A DNA stretch of 64,000 bases. Origin: Saturnia japonica. Lineage: Eukaryota > Arthropoda > Insecta > Lepidoptera > Saturniidae. The first letter of the stretch is position 1; each line of letters opens with the position of its first letter. The notes below the pieces were generated by a model, which worked only from the letters and a program-made list of their open reading frames with translations, ran no database searches and was not told the origin of the DNA. Below are positions 23,201-36,600 of this stretch, piece after piece. The stretch lies in the NCBI GenBank assembly GCA_033032175.1, contig CM065325.1:10072930-10136929 (forward strand), written 5' to 3'. The position numbers and the translations under genes were made by a program.

Positions 23201-26200
23201 TATGCCTAATGGTTGAATACCTATGTAAAATTCATTTTCCTTTGTTTAAAAATTGTAATAATATGTTAATTATTAATACTTGTATTTATTCGTCATATTT
23301 TAATACAATTGGTTGTTCAATTTTATCCGTGTTCTGTTTGTACAGGTATATGATTTTGTTCCCACTTCCGATCTACTATATTTAACCACAATAAAGATCA
23401 CTTTTGTTTATAATTAATTTATAACAAGTCACTTTGCAAATCGGCTTTGTACAAAGTAATCCAATGTATTTTTACTGGAATCCTACTGTAAGCAAAATAA
23501 TCGACATATAATTAATATGAGAGTCATTTAAGATAGGTCAATGTCGATGGTTATGCTGAACTTATGAATTACTTCGACAAAGTCTTCATTACTGAGAACT
23601 GTTATGTGGATCCTGTGAAACGGTCATGCTTACGTTGCGAAGTGTTACAATCGAAAATGCAGAATCATCATTACACAATAAAGCCAGTGAGGAATAGATC
23701 AATAGTATTTTGATTTGTTCTTCAAAAGGAGTGTGAGCAGGTTTTTTAAAGGGTCGGCAACGCGCATGTGACGCTTCTGGTGTTGCAAGTGTCCATAGAC
23801 AGGGTTGGCTTGTTATTGTTTGTCATTGTACTGGTATAAAAAATACCTATGTTGATAACAGATATCTTCGTAGTATTTATATTTGATACATTTACAATTT
23901 TTCTCTTTTTTCGATTTGAATATTTTGATGAATTGTAATCGGTGTTTATAATGTCAGAAGTGAATTTGTAAAATAAGTATGTATTGTTAAACTTTATTTT
24001 CTACATTTATCGTTATTATACTATTATCGTAGGTACATTAATTTAAAATTAGACAATGATGAAATTAAACGGCAAATATATATTTGTTTAATTCGTTCTA
24101 TTAAATTAACTATCTCACACTTACATAAAGTCTATAATAGACATAGAGTTATTTAATAGCCATGTATGTGTCAAATGATTTAATGCTACAATAGATGGCT
24201 TGTTGATCAAACCCATCGAGGGCAATGATCTGAAGGTCAAGTATTTTTATTGCCAATGAAAATGTTTACGGAAAATCTTTGTAATATACTCGTTTAGTAT
24301 ATAATATTATTTTTATGGTAATAATTTAAATAAAAGAAATATCAGTTTTAAAGATAAAAATCCTTCCAAAAAGAAATAAATTAACATGACAATTTCAAAA
24401 TATACTACTATATATTAGCTACTGCTCTTTGCTAAAAAAATTGCATATAAATATATCAAAGTAAAATTAGAAATGCTGTCAATGTAAACTACCTACTAAA
24501 AGCTCGAGCTAAACTTTGATTGCTCAAACTAGTCGTTCATGTACAATCAAATATGTACTATCATGTACTCGTGCATCTGTCAGACACTAAGCCTCTCACG
24601 AAATACGTAGGTATTATTTTCTCTCTAAAACAATAATACCGAATTTTTTTCCTTATTATCCGGATATTATTAAAAGCCTTTAAAACCAGTTTTGTAAATT
24701 AGGTAGCACAGTGCCCGAAAATGCGTCGTACAAACTTTGAAAAGTGAATTTGAACTCTTGCTGTAACAAACTGTATTTGGTTTTTATATCTTGTTTTGTT
24801 AGTAGTAGAGTTCAATTTAGTTAGTATGGTACAGTTGTAACGTTGGATTAAATTGCATGTCGTTAACTCCGGCCAACCACCATTAGTATTTCGGCGCAGC
24901 ACGCGGTTAACATGATAACAATACGCAGAAATAAATGGTGTAAACTCATTATAATTTTAGATGTGCGTCAATACATTCGCAGAATGATGTCTTTACAATT
25001 ATGGTGGTCTGACAATTGAAATCTCATTATTAGATAGATAGGTATTAGTAAATTTAAATTTTATCACATGTGTTTACCAAAGTTGTATAGTAAGTAACTA
25101 TATAAAAATATAAAAACAACAGTGTAAACTAAATAGTCTAAAAATACACTCGGTCGTAATACTATAATTGCATTTTTAAGAATACACAACTCATTAATTC
25201 TCGATTGGTTAAATTAACATTGGCTTAGAAAATGCATGTAGAATTGTTTGTAAATTGATTGCATTTTAAAATATGCCTAAATATATTGCTTTAGAGATTA
25301 TTTTATATTAATTTCCTTATAAACGGGTTGGTTTTAAATCGTAGTTTAACTGCAAGCATGCTAGATAGAGACGCGACGCGCGCCAACGCGGCGCTGGGGC
25401 CGCATGTAGGTCGTCGCCTCCATTGCTTTGACGTCACCAGTGGCCGCAGTTCGCCGAATGAAACTTTTTATATGCACGTGATATGTGGATAAAAGAAGGA
25501 AAAACTAAAACTTTATTTCCTATCATTTGATTTGTAGGCATTTTTTTATTATAATTTTTTTTACTATTTTACGTGGGTCATAAAATTTTCCTTGACTTTA
25601 TTTAACATAATCGATAATTATTTTAAGGCTACATTGGTGAGATTTTACTAATTTCTCATTGATTAGTATAAATGTAATTATTGTATACACAAATTAATTT
25701 ACATTTTCTGTACTCAGTATATATTACTTTCGTTTGAACCGCGTGTTTCGCATACTAACTATTTATTAATCCTTGGGCATCATTATGAACTGCCCTGTCA
25801 TAATAAAACGAAACCGCATAAAGATACAGTTATGGAAATAACCTTAAAGACTTATGATGTCGATTATTTGTTTATTTTATTTTATTTTTGTAAATAAATA
25901 GTATTTACATTTGTGGTTAAATTTTGTATTATATTAAGTCGGGGAAAAAGTGCTTTCGCATAACGTAGGTATAAACTTGTTACTTATAAAATTTCTTTGG
26001 CTGTACTATTTGTATCTGGCTGGTTTTGGTAACATGAAAAAGGTTACATTAAAAAGAAAAAAAAATGTTGATTTCCGCTATTTTTCATTTGTTTTTCTTT
26101 CTGTATAATGAAGAAATTCGTTACATTTTAAAATATTATTACAAAAAAGGCAAAAATGCAACTCGAGCAGCGAAAAAAAATTTGTGATGTTTATGCACCT

Positions 26201-27631
26201 AATGCAGTGTCAGTAAGAGTATCACAAAGTTGGTTCAAACGTTTTCAGTCCGGAAATTTTGATGTTAAAGATGCACTTCGCTCTGGTCGCCCTGTTACGA
26301 ATAAAATGGACGCCATTTTTGAAAAGTGGAGCAAGATCGACATATCAGTAACGATGTACACAAGAACCACCAAACAGTTTTAACCCATTTGAAGGAAGCT
26401 GGCTATACCATAAAGCTCGATATTTGGGTGCCACACGATTTCACTGAAAGAAACTTAATAAACCGTGTACTCATTTGCGATTCATTATTGAGACGTAATG
26501 AAACCGAGCCATTTTTGAAGAGATTGATGACTGGCGATGAAAAGTGGATCACGTACGACAAGAACGTGCGAAAAAGGTCGGCCAGGCTTCACAGACTGTG
26601 GCTAAACCTGGGCTAACTCGAAATCAAGTGATGTTGTGTGTGCCACACATCTTTAGCCACTCAGCAAAAATTAAGAGAGTTTGGCTGGGAGTTGTTAGTG
26701 CATCCACCATATAGTCCTAACCTTGCACTTTCAGATTTTCACCTGTTTCGGTTTCTTCAGAATTTTTTAGGTTCTGTAAGGTTAACATCAAGAGAGGAGT
26801 GCCAAAACTATTTGTCGCGTTTTTTTGATCAGAAGTCCCAAATTTTCTACAGTAACGGGATCATGTCTCTACCTACAAAATCGCAGAAAGTCATCAAATA
26901 AAACGGCACATATATACTGTAAATAAACTTAAATTGTCTTAAGTTTTCATATAAAAATGTGAAGAAACTTTTTCCTCAACCTATTATTCTAAAAAATCTA
27001 GTAATTGTGCAAAAGTAACAAATAACATACGAACGTACACTGATAGTAGTTAGAAGTTTTTTGTAAATTTCTAATACCTAACTCTGCTTAAAATCTGTCC
27101 TATTGTTTTATAAATTTATACCTAAATGCCATACACACCTACAAGGAGACGAATGTATTTAATCATTTTTATTATATCACACCAACCTACATTAGGTACT
27201 TAAGTTACTGTGTTTATTCTCATAAAGGTAAAATATATAATTAACTAACTGGTGAAGTAAACTTTAATAAATTTACTTATTTATTTTATTAGCGCAAGTT
27301 AATATGAGAACCCTATTTGGCCTTTTATGACACCTAAGTTCGTAAAAGAACTTAAAAGCATTGTCTATAAAGCAAGCCTTTAAATATAAGTTATGGTTAA
27401 AAATATAGAATGTCTCGATTCTTAGGCCTTTACATAAACAATAGATTGATTAAAAATGTAAAATTACAGCTTGAAACATGTTCACTGCTTCACAGCTTCA
27501 AACTGCTATCTAACTATGGTTTCTTAGTATTTCCAATAACCAATAAAGACTACAAAGTTCTATGTTAGCAACTAACCCTAGATTTTTGTACATCTCTGAC
27601 ATAAGCACTTAATATACAATCATACACACAT

Positions 27632-27669
<38 letters not shown>

Positions 27670-30600
27670 TTTTCAATTTTTAATTTATAGTTTTATTTAA
27701 TTGGGTACTTATTCGGATAAATATAGATATTTGTTGTAATGTATTATATAGAAGTTAGTGTTGCATAAAAATTAATATTTTGTTAATAATATAATACATA
27801 ATTAATATTTTAAATATATGTGAACCAACACTATAACTGTTGTTGAAACAGAAGCTGTGTGCTTAGTTACTGATTAATTATAAATTTATTAGGCCTAGGC
27901 CCTAGAGAATGCACATTGGTAAAGGCACAACATGAACACTTGATTGGCGCATTGTACGTACACCTAATGCAAATGATTTTACGAAATTCCAGATGGAGAT
28001 AATGGGCCAGAGCGTGTTTGAATTTAGTCATCCGTGTGACCACGACGAAATTCGCGAGGCGCTTCGTGTAAGCAATGGAAGCGCTCGTCGTGATTTACTA
28101 CTACGTCTTAAATGCACTCTCACAAGCAAAGGCAGAAATGTACATCTCAAATCTGCGTCTTACAAGGTACGATTCACATATTTATTAAAAGTTTTCTGTC
28201 CGCCGCGACTTATGCAAAAACAATGGAATTATAAATAAATACCCTTAAAAAGAGTGAAACAATTTCGACACCACATTTTTTGTATATTTGTAGAAAATTC
28301 TTTCGATTTTTTGACGTGATATTGATTTTTCATGAAGTTGTTTATTTTTATTTTATATCATTAATTTAGGTTATTTGACCTATATTATGTACGTAATATT
28401 GGTGGCATGTTGCGTGATGCAGGTATATTATAACCAATGCTAACATGAAGTGGATTATAAATAAATAATAAACTAGAAACATGCATTTTAAATTGCTATA
28501 AAGACTTCCTAGACAGTTATAATTCTAACAAGAGAGCCACCATCTTGTTAGACCCCCCAACATTGAAAATTAGAAAAGAAAAAAGGAAAGTTAAGCTTAA
28601 ATATATTGCCACTGGCAAGTACATCTGCGGCGCCCAAATAAGAAGAAGAAGAGACTTCTTCTGGTATACATCAAGTACAGTAATAATTAACTTAAATGTG
28701 TTCATTCTGTCAGGTATGAACTATATAGATAATATATGTTCGTTATTTTCTAATCAACAAAAATAATCTTATCATCTTCTGTTTAATAATGTTAAATAGA
28801 TATAAAAATATGTATATTAATTTCACAAAAACTGAGATCCCCAGTTTGTAACCCAACTTAGAAAAGTAATTTTAATGTTATAAGTACGATTTTGTCAGTT
28901 GTGTATTATGAACTACGAAAACGGTAAATGATAATCGAATTGTTCATAATATTGAAGCACAATGTATGTAATTTAATGCACTCAAGTACTGTAGAGTCAA
29001 GTGTGTAGTTCGAGAACTGAAAGCTAAACTTGTGATAAGTATGATAACTAAGTGGGGGGTCCCACACAAAATCATTAACAAGTTTAGGAGTGGTTTTAAC
29101 TTCCAATCATATCGTGTTTATTTCCATTGTTGTATGTGTGTAACATCTTCGTGTTGAATAGGTATATAAAAGTGAAATCATTATTTCAGGAGCTCATATA
29201 ATTTAAAGTGTATGTTATTTAAAATAAATTTAAATTATGACTAATAAAAAACAGACACGTATTGTTTGTAATGAAGAAAATGACAAAGCAGGTAAACTTA
29301 TTACATGAGAAAATATGGATCTATTGGAAGAGATGATCGACCGAATCTGACTCTTCAAATTGTAATATTCCAAATGTATATCTAAGTTAATGAGATACCT
29401 ATATAGGATGAAGCAATGATGGCTCAGTAATAACGGGTACGGACGCCACCTTGATTGACATGAGTTCGAAACCCAACAATGAGCCTGAGTTTTCAGTAAA
29501 GGAAAGCATCGTGATGAAACCATAGCATGGTGGCAGGACATTTTCTAATACCCGCCTGCTTAGGTTCCACCATCAAGTTCAAAATCTGTTGCTAATACCT
29601 ATTGACGTGTTCCGGCAGCTGCACTTGATTGAGAGCCAGTTTCCACACTAGGCTTAACGTGTCATCATCTTGGGCCACATTGTCACTTAACTTCAGGTGA
29701 GATTGTGGCCATAACGCTAAACCTATAAACGATAAGAAAAAGAATTTAAACGCACTACTAATTTAAAAAAAATTAAACACAATAAACACGGGACGTATGG
29801 TACGAATTAAGTGACAAAACTCCGTCAACTTTTGCGTCAAATAGGCTTTGATGAAACTGAACTCCGATCTTTTACACAATAGGCTCGAAGTGCACTAAAA
29901 CACGGCATTTTGAATTACAGAAATTAATATCCAGAATTTACTCAATAGGTTGGGCCCAGAAATATCCGTGTAAGTCGAATTCGAGTAATTCGGGGTACAC
30001 TTTTGCACACAAAAGTTTGTTTAATTGGTAATATTTTTTAAGAAAAGTATGTAGTAATCAGATGTTAAGTAATGTAACCAATTTTATTTCATGTATATTT
30101 AAAAAATGTAAAAGAAATAATCTGATTTTGATATAGAAATAAGGGTTCTATAACGTTTACCAAAGTCGTTTCAGATGGGTTAAAAACTTTTTCTTTCACC
30201 CAATACACTTTTTGGAGAATGAAATTTTAACACTTTTTTAAAATGATATGAACACTTCTATCGAGATCGCAAAGGTCATTTCATCTTGATCGGCAAGTTT
30301 AAGAAATCGTGCAAATCCGAATTAGCGAAAAGTACCTAGGTGGTTTGTACAACCAAAGCAATATTATACTTTGTCCAACATACATTAATTAAGTAAGATT
30401 CAAGTAATTTTGTGTTAAAGGAAACAATAAGTAAACACACATTAATTGAGCTATCCGTTAAAATGTTCCTCATGAAATAAATCTCGAAGCGTTCTTTCAG
30501 AAGGTATTTGCAATCTATTTCTGCATCTTCGATGTACGTAGTACGTGTGTGTATAAGCAAGATTAATATCTACTTTGGGCAAGGTTACCTTTATTCAGCC

Positions 30601-33600
30601 ATTACGATTAGTAATAATTATTACATTATAAATAAATTTTAAAAAACGAGATTGTTTAAAAAGTAATAATGAATGATATAAGTTTAAAAATATTGATTAG
30701 GAGAAAAAATCTGTGGTTTGTAAGTAGTAAGTATTCACGTTAACACTTTAATCCTTAAATGTATAATTATGTATGTTGACAATTAATGAAAACGATTGAC
30801 GGATTTAACAATAAAGAAAAAGCTTATAGATTTGAATAAAAAATACACAAATTTATTGATGTTGAAATAATAAGTATAATGTAAGGGTCAAAGTTTTAAT
30901 TTGATTAAAAATTTACTAGGTACATACTTAATACTACTTAGTTAGCTCTGTGAGTTACGCAAAGCCTTGCTTATATTGAGCTGTTTTAATATATATTTGT
31001 CAAAGTAATGATGGCCTAATGATAAAAAAAGATAATGACTATATTAACACTTAATTAGATGTTGTGTTATTAAAGTATATATCAGCGAATATTAGGTAAA
31101 TATACTGTAATATTACTATCAAATTCGAATGATAACGATTACACTACATAAAAGAAAATATCATGATTACATATTGAATTAAAGGTCATACAAGTAAGTT
31201 AAAATTCATTACAAAACTCACTATAAGTATAATGAAGTATATTTTCCTTTATATTTTCCTGGAGTTAGTTGGAAGTAATTTACATGGGTTTATTGAAAAC
31301 ACGAATAAAAAATTTACACGGTTATGCTTTTTTACAGCACAATTTTTTTTTTAATTTATTAATGAATTGTTTCCTATCTTAAATCATATTCTATCACTAC
31401 TGCCGTTTTTTTTTTCAATTCTCGAAGATCCGCTTCCACGTTGGTTTGCAGTTAGCACATGTCCAGGTGTTTTTAGTATGATTAATATAGTAGTAATGAA
31501 TAGAGTAGCGATGTATGCACTTACACCTATTTACGTAAGTCAGTGAATTGGAAAATAATAATATTTTTTTTATTACGTTCCTTACATAAAAAGATAATTG
31601 TGATTCGAAAGAACTTTACTATTGTTATTGTACCATTGAAATATATATAGGTACTTTGTTTTTTACACAACTCTCGGCACTCTCTGAACCGATAACATCC
31701 TGCACTGTACTTTCACAAAGATAATTGACCTTGGGGTCACTATCCATGAGGATATGATAAAAGAATGTACAATTTCAAAATTAACACACAATAATTACAC
31801 TTGTATGTACCTATAAGATATAGTTTTATTAACTGGCACAATATTGTAAAGATAAATTGGCATCTTTATTATTTAACTAGCTGCACCTGCAGCTGCGCTC
31901 GCGTTGACTTCAAAATGCCGTCGATCGACCACACGCCCGAAGCGTACTTAAAGATAAAAATGATTGTTATGGGTGATCCTTATAAGATAGACATTAGCTA
32001 TAAAATGAAAGTAGCCTAAGTTACTGCTTATAACATCGCCTATCTGCCAGTGAAAACCCCGTCTAAATCGGTCTAACCGTTTCAGAGATTACCCAGAACA
32101 AGCTGACAGACAAAAATTAGAAAAATTGCTTTTTTGTTATTAGTAGATACCGACTATACTTTAATTTTTTTTTTATATACTTTAATTTCACTTTATTAAT
32201 ATAACAGACATTTAAATTTTATTAATTATATAGATGATGATCCATGAAAGAATAATTTCAACGCGAATCACTCATCCTTTGGTTTCTTAAACTGTCGTCA
32301 TTGGGAGAAATCGTATTCGCCGATGTTTATGCAATATTATATGAACATATTGCAAAAGCGGTAGATAGTGCGAAAATAAACCTGATCGTACACACTAACT
32401 TGTATTTTGTCGCGTCTCTGATATCGTAGTATTAGAAAACGAAATCATAAAAAAAGTATTTAGAAGACAAAAACAGATGTTTTATAAGATGTATTTATAC
32501 TTTCTAAGCAGTAAATGAACATTACCAAATTTAGTATAAATACATTTTCCATCTGATTATTACTACTTTTATTACGTGTAATTTAGGTCACCCCGTATTA
32601 AATATTAGTTAATAAAAAAAGTAGACGACTACGTTACAACCATAAAAAGAAAGATTGTTATTTGTAACCAATGACTATAGTGAAAAGCTTTTTTATTTGT
32701 AGGTACTTACGTCTACATGCTTGTCCGGTGACATTTTAAAAGGTGATAAGATCACAAGCTAACGTTCTTACCTTTTCTAAACATGAATATTTCTGTGGGT
32801 ATTTGCCAAGAAACTTTGTCAATCAGTTAGTACTAAATAGATAAGCCGGGATGACAATGACGACTGGCGCGAAGGGTTGTAGATCTCTTGGTGGTCGCCG
32901 TTGTTTTTGAATTAGTTATTTAGTAACATCATTTTGTCGTACTACAATTAAAAAAGTTAGGAAATGATCGTATTTGAAATAATATATTTCATAAGCAGAA
33001 AACACATTGTCCATTATAATTTTTAATTTATTATAGTAATAATCATGTTTCTTTAGAGGTATTGTATTTCTAAATACCTACATTATTAAGGCAAATAGAG
33101 CACAGTTTTCTAAAGTAGGTACCTCAAACAATTTAAATTGATCTAGTAAGTAATCTTTAAAAAATCACATGAATTGGTAATCTACTGCTACTTAAAAAAT
33201 GTGAAGGTAAGTTTGTTTGTTATACTTCATAGCTAAAGAACAGAACTGAATTTGAGCAAAATTAACAAAGAGGAACATCGAGGTTAAGAGAAGGATTTAG
33301 AGATCATTTTATTACAAATTAACGTCCACGCGTATGCCTACTACAAATAAAGACCAATTATAATATTCATAGAAGTGATTGATGTTTAATTTATTGTGTA
33401 CGCGCAATACGTGTTTTTAATATCGTTTTCGCTTAACATTATTGATATATTTAATGGATTATTTGTTATAAAATTACTTGAATATATCTTATCTCACATC
33501 CCTTCAAGTAACAACGTTCGTGACTCTTTGTATATTATTCTTATAACAAAATAAGTTACGTACAGTTACGCACTTAAGAAAAATAGCGTTTATAATGACT

Positions 33601-36600
33601 TGATAAATGGAGTTGAAAGCGGATGCTTGCCGGTCGGATTACTTGTTAGGGTTGTGGTTGATGTATAAATCAAGGATTTAGTTTTAACTTGGATATAATT
33701 TTAAAAAACTTGTTTAAAAAAAACACAATTCAATAACTACTTATTATAGTAGCATGGTAAAGTGCCAGCACTGCTTGATGATGTCAGGCATCAATCTAAA
33801 CACAACCGTGACCACAGAACAGAGGTACACACCGCCAATCGCCGTTGACATGCCGGCCTCTGCAAGCCTCTCGGCAGCTGGAATGTATGTACACTGGCTA
33901 ACACCGAAATCCGACAAACCAAACGAGAGATTCTGACAAGCAAATATTTAATAACCAATTTAATCTTCGAGGCAACCCTGTCCAACGCGGAAAAATTCTG
34001 AGAATGTCGTTAGATAGTGGTACTTATTATTATAACTTGTTTGTACGATTTCGTAGTTAAAATAAATGCTTGATTTCGTGTTTCTGTTTGTTTTATATGC
34101 CTACTAGGTAAATTAAAACTTATTTAATAACAAGTGATGTCCCGCGTGTCTTCAGTGTTTTCTACAATAATTATTTCTGTCTTGTAATTTTATTCTTACT
34201 ATAATTGACAATTCTTATAATTATCCTATCAATTAAGGAATTACATGTACTTTTCCTGTGTACAAAATCGGTAGAAAAGTTATCTTTTTTACATTTCTTA
34301 ATTATTATAGCCTATTATTTTATCAATTACAGCTTCACGTGTACAAAATTTCATAAGAATCGATCAAGTAGTTTATATGTAGGATGATTATAAAGAAAAT
34401 TGAAAAAAATTGCATGTACAGACAACACTACAGATTTATTAATATAGATAAGTCAATAACCTAAGCTCAAGTAAACAACTTAAAACTGTAATTAAAAACG
34501 TATCATACGTTGCCAAGAAAAAGAAATTGCATATTCATTGATTCTAGTTTTAGAAACATATGCATTAAATCAGAATTCAAAATCCATTAATTCTAATAAC
34601 ATAATACTAATTAATAAAATATTAGAACTAAGCATAATTGCTGCTCGAGCAATTATAAACCTTAATTTTTACGTATTGCTGCTCAGTTAATAATGTCTAC
34701 TATCGGCATGTGTACAATGTATGCCAAAGGCATCAATTTTCACTTGTAATCGGGTTTGGAAAACGCTGTTGCTGTATTTATGGCATATGTTTATGTATTT
34801 GGTTTTGTTTATTCATCTTCTACTGGTTTTATTACGAATGCTGGTCTGTTGTATTTATTATTGTATAAATAACACTCTTTGGGTTAAAATATTTTTATTG
34901 TTCATCGCATCGTGTATACTTTGCTTAATTTTTATGATTGTACTTTGTTTTCTGAACGAGTGCCATCGATCAAGGTGAAATTCAGTTCCCTGTTTTATAC
35001 ATATTGCCAGATTGCTTAGGGATACCTTCTTACATTTATCAAAACGAAACGATTTTTTTGTTCTTCAATCGTATAATCAAAAATTGGGAATGGTTTTCAG
35101 TCTTGATCCATAAATATTCGGACCATAGTTTTGCCAAGTAAATTGAAACTCAATAAGATTTCTTGTGGGAAATTTCAAACAGCAGATACATAAAATAAAA
35201 ATATACTGATTGTAATACAGGATGGGCCAGAAAGATTTGAGAATAAAAAAAAACATAATATAATATGTGACATCTTTATTTCAATTAAAATAGACATTTG
35301 GGACATTTGGGAAATTTATTTCTTAAAAAATACATCATTCAGGTGTGCACCATCCCGCTGTAAACATTCCTCGAATCTGAACCTCAAATTGGTAAAAACT
35401 CACTGACACATTGCGCGAGGAATAGCTGTCATTTCTTCTCGGATATTTATCTTCAACTGGTTAATCGTGGCTGGGTTATTGGAGTAGACTCTACTTTTCA
35501 GGTATTCCCACATGAAAAAGTCCGGTGGCGTTAAATCCGGACTTCTCGGCGGCCATGCAATGTCACCTGGGCGCGATATAAGTTTCCCAGCAAACATCTT
35601 GTTTACGGCCGCCAACGAAGTATTAGATGTATGGCATATCGCACCATCTTGTTGAAACCATGTCGCATGATTAAGGGCTTCAAATTATTATAGTTGTGGA
35701 AAGAAAAAATCCCTTAACATGGCTGTGTATCGGTCGGAATTTACAATGACAAATTGCTTTTGTTGATTTTCAAAGAAATAGGGTCCGAAAATTCCGTTTG
35801 CTGATATGGCCGCCCAAACGGTTATTACTTTCGGCGAATGCAGAGGCTTTGATGTTTTGCACGTGGGTTCTCTGCAGCCCAGTAACGGCAATTCTGTTTA
35901 ATGACATGCCCATTTAAGTGAAAATGAGTTTCGTCGGAGAAAAGAATATTGTTGAAACTCTGAAAGCGTTCCAACATTGTTTCAACAAAAGCTCGTCGTA
36001 AAATTGGGTCATTTGGCAGTAATTCCTGCACAAGTTGAATTTTATACGAGTGCAAATTCAAATCTTTCAACAAAATGCGACGCAAAGATGTTCTGGACAC
36101 CACAAGTTCAGCTGTTCGCTTGTGAGTCGATAGACTAGGATTACGTTGAACTGAAGCTCTAACTTGTTCAAATGTGTTTTCCGTTCTTGTTGACCTTGGG
36201 CGTCCCCCAGACTTCTGTTTGAGAGTCGAACCAGTAGCTTCGAACTTTCTGACCCACGATCGAATCACACTTTCCTTCGGACACTGATTCGTTATGTAAT
36301 CCGAACTCACGCCGAAATAAACGTCAAACAATAGCGCACGAATCGCCATTTTTATAATAATGTTTAACGCAGAATGCACGCTGCGTTCCGGTGAAGCGAA
36401 AGCGATCCATCGCGAATAAATTTCCGAGAACCGAGCTCTCATCCCCACCACCCGTACAGACCCCCCTCATAAGGTTCAAACGCAAGAGTGTTTTTAAAAT
36501 TGTAGGCCTTTTTGGCCCACTCTGTATAAGCAAAGTGAACGTCATAAACCTCATTATCTTTAAAGGACTTGCAAGCCACCACTGTATATTTCATGTTGTA

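Larger units (their letters stand above)
22750..27992 (+). other. HIF-1alpha intron 3 (5.2 kb)
   Basis: AT-rich. It contains a short interspersed repeat near 23735-23825, a CpG-dense patch with a perfect CRE palindrome and a CACGTG near 25365-25490, a deleted mariner (25937-26981) and an AC microsatellite near 27635. I see nothing definable at 22850-23700 or 23850-25350. Confidence 0.9.
35218..36524 (-). mobile_element. Tc1/mariner-superfamily transposon, DD41D type, inactive
   Basis: A 1307-base element flanked by TA, with terminal inverted repeats CAGGATGGGCCAGAAAG and CAGAGTGGGCCAAAAAGG. The minus strand encodes a transposase remnant. 36451 down to about 35825 holds two helix-turn-helix-like parts ([24 protein letters not shown]) and [11 protein letters not shown] with the first catalytic Asp. 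The other frame, from about 35891 down to 35400, holds [30 protein letters not shown] with the second Asp, and [17 protein letters not shown] with the third. I count 41 residues between QQD and PPD. One frameshift and two adjacent stops (after FFFPQL) break it. All three Asp codons survive, so it is younger than the cecropia-type mariners or lightly decayed. It sits 228 bases upstream of exon 5. Confidence 0.92.

Noticed and set aside
33754..33936. 60-codon open frame on the + strand
   Set aside because: It is the reverse of the better supported antisense exon-like frame, which has a splice acceptor and more coding-like content.
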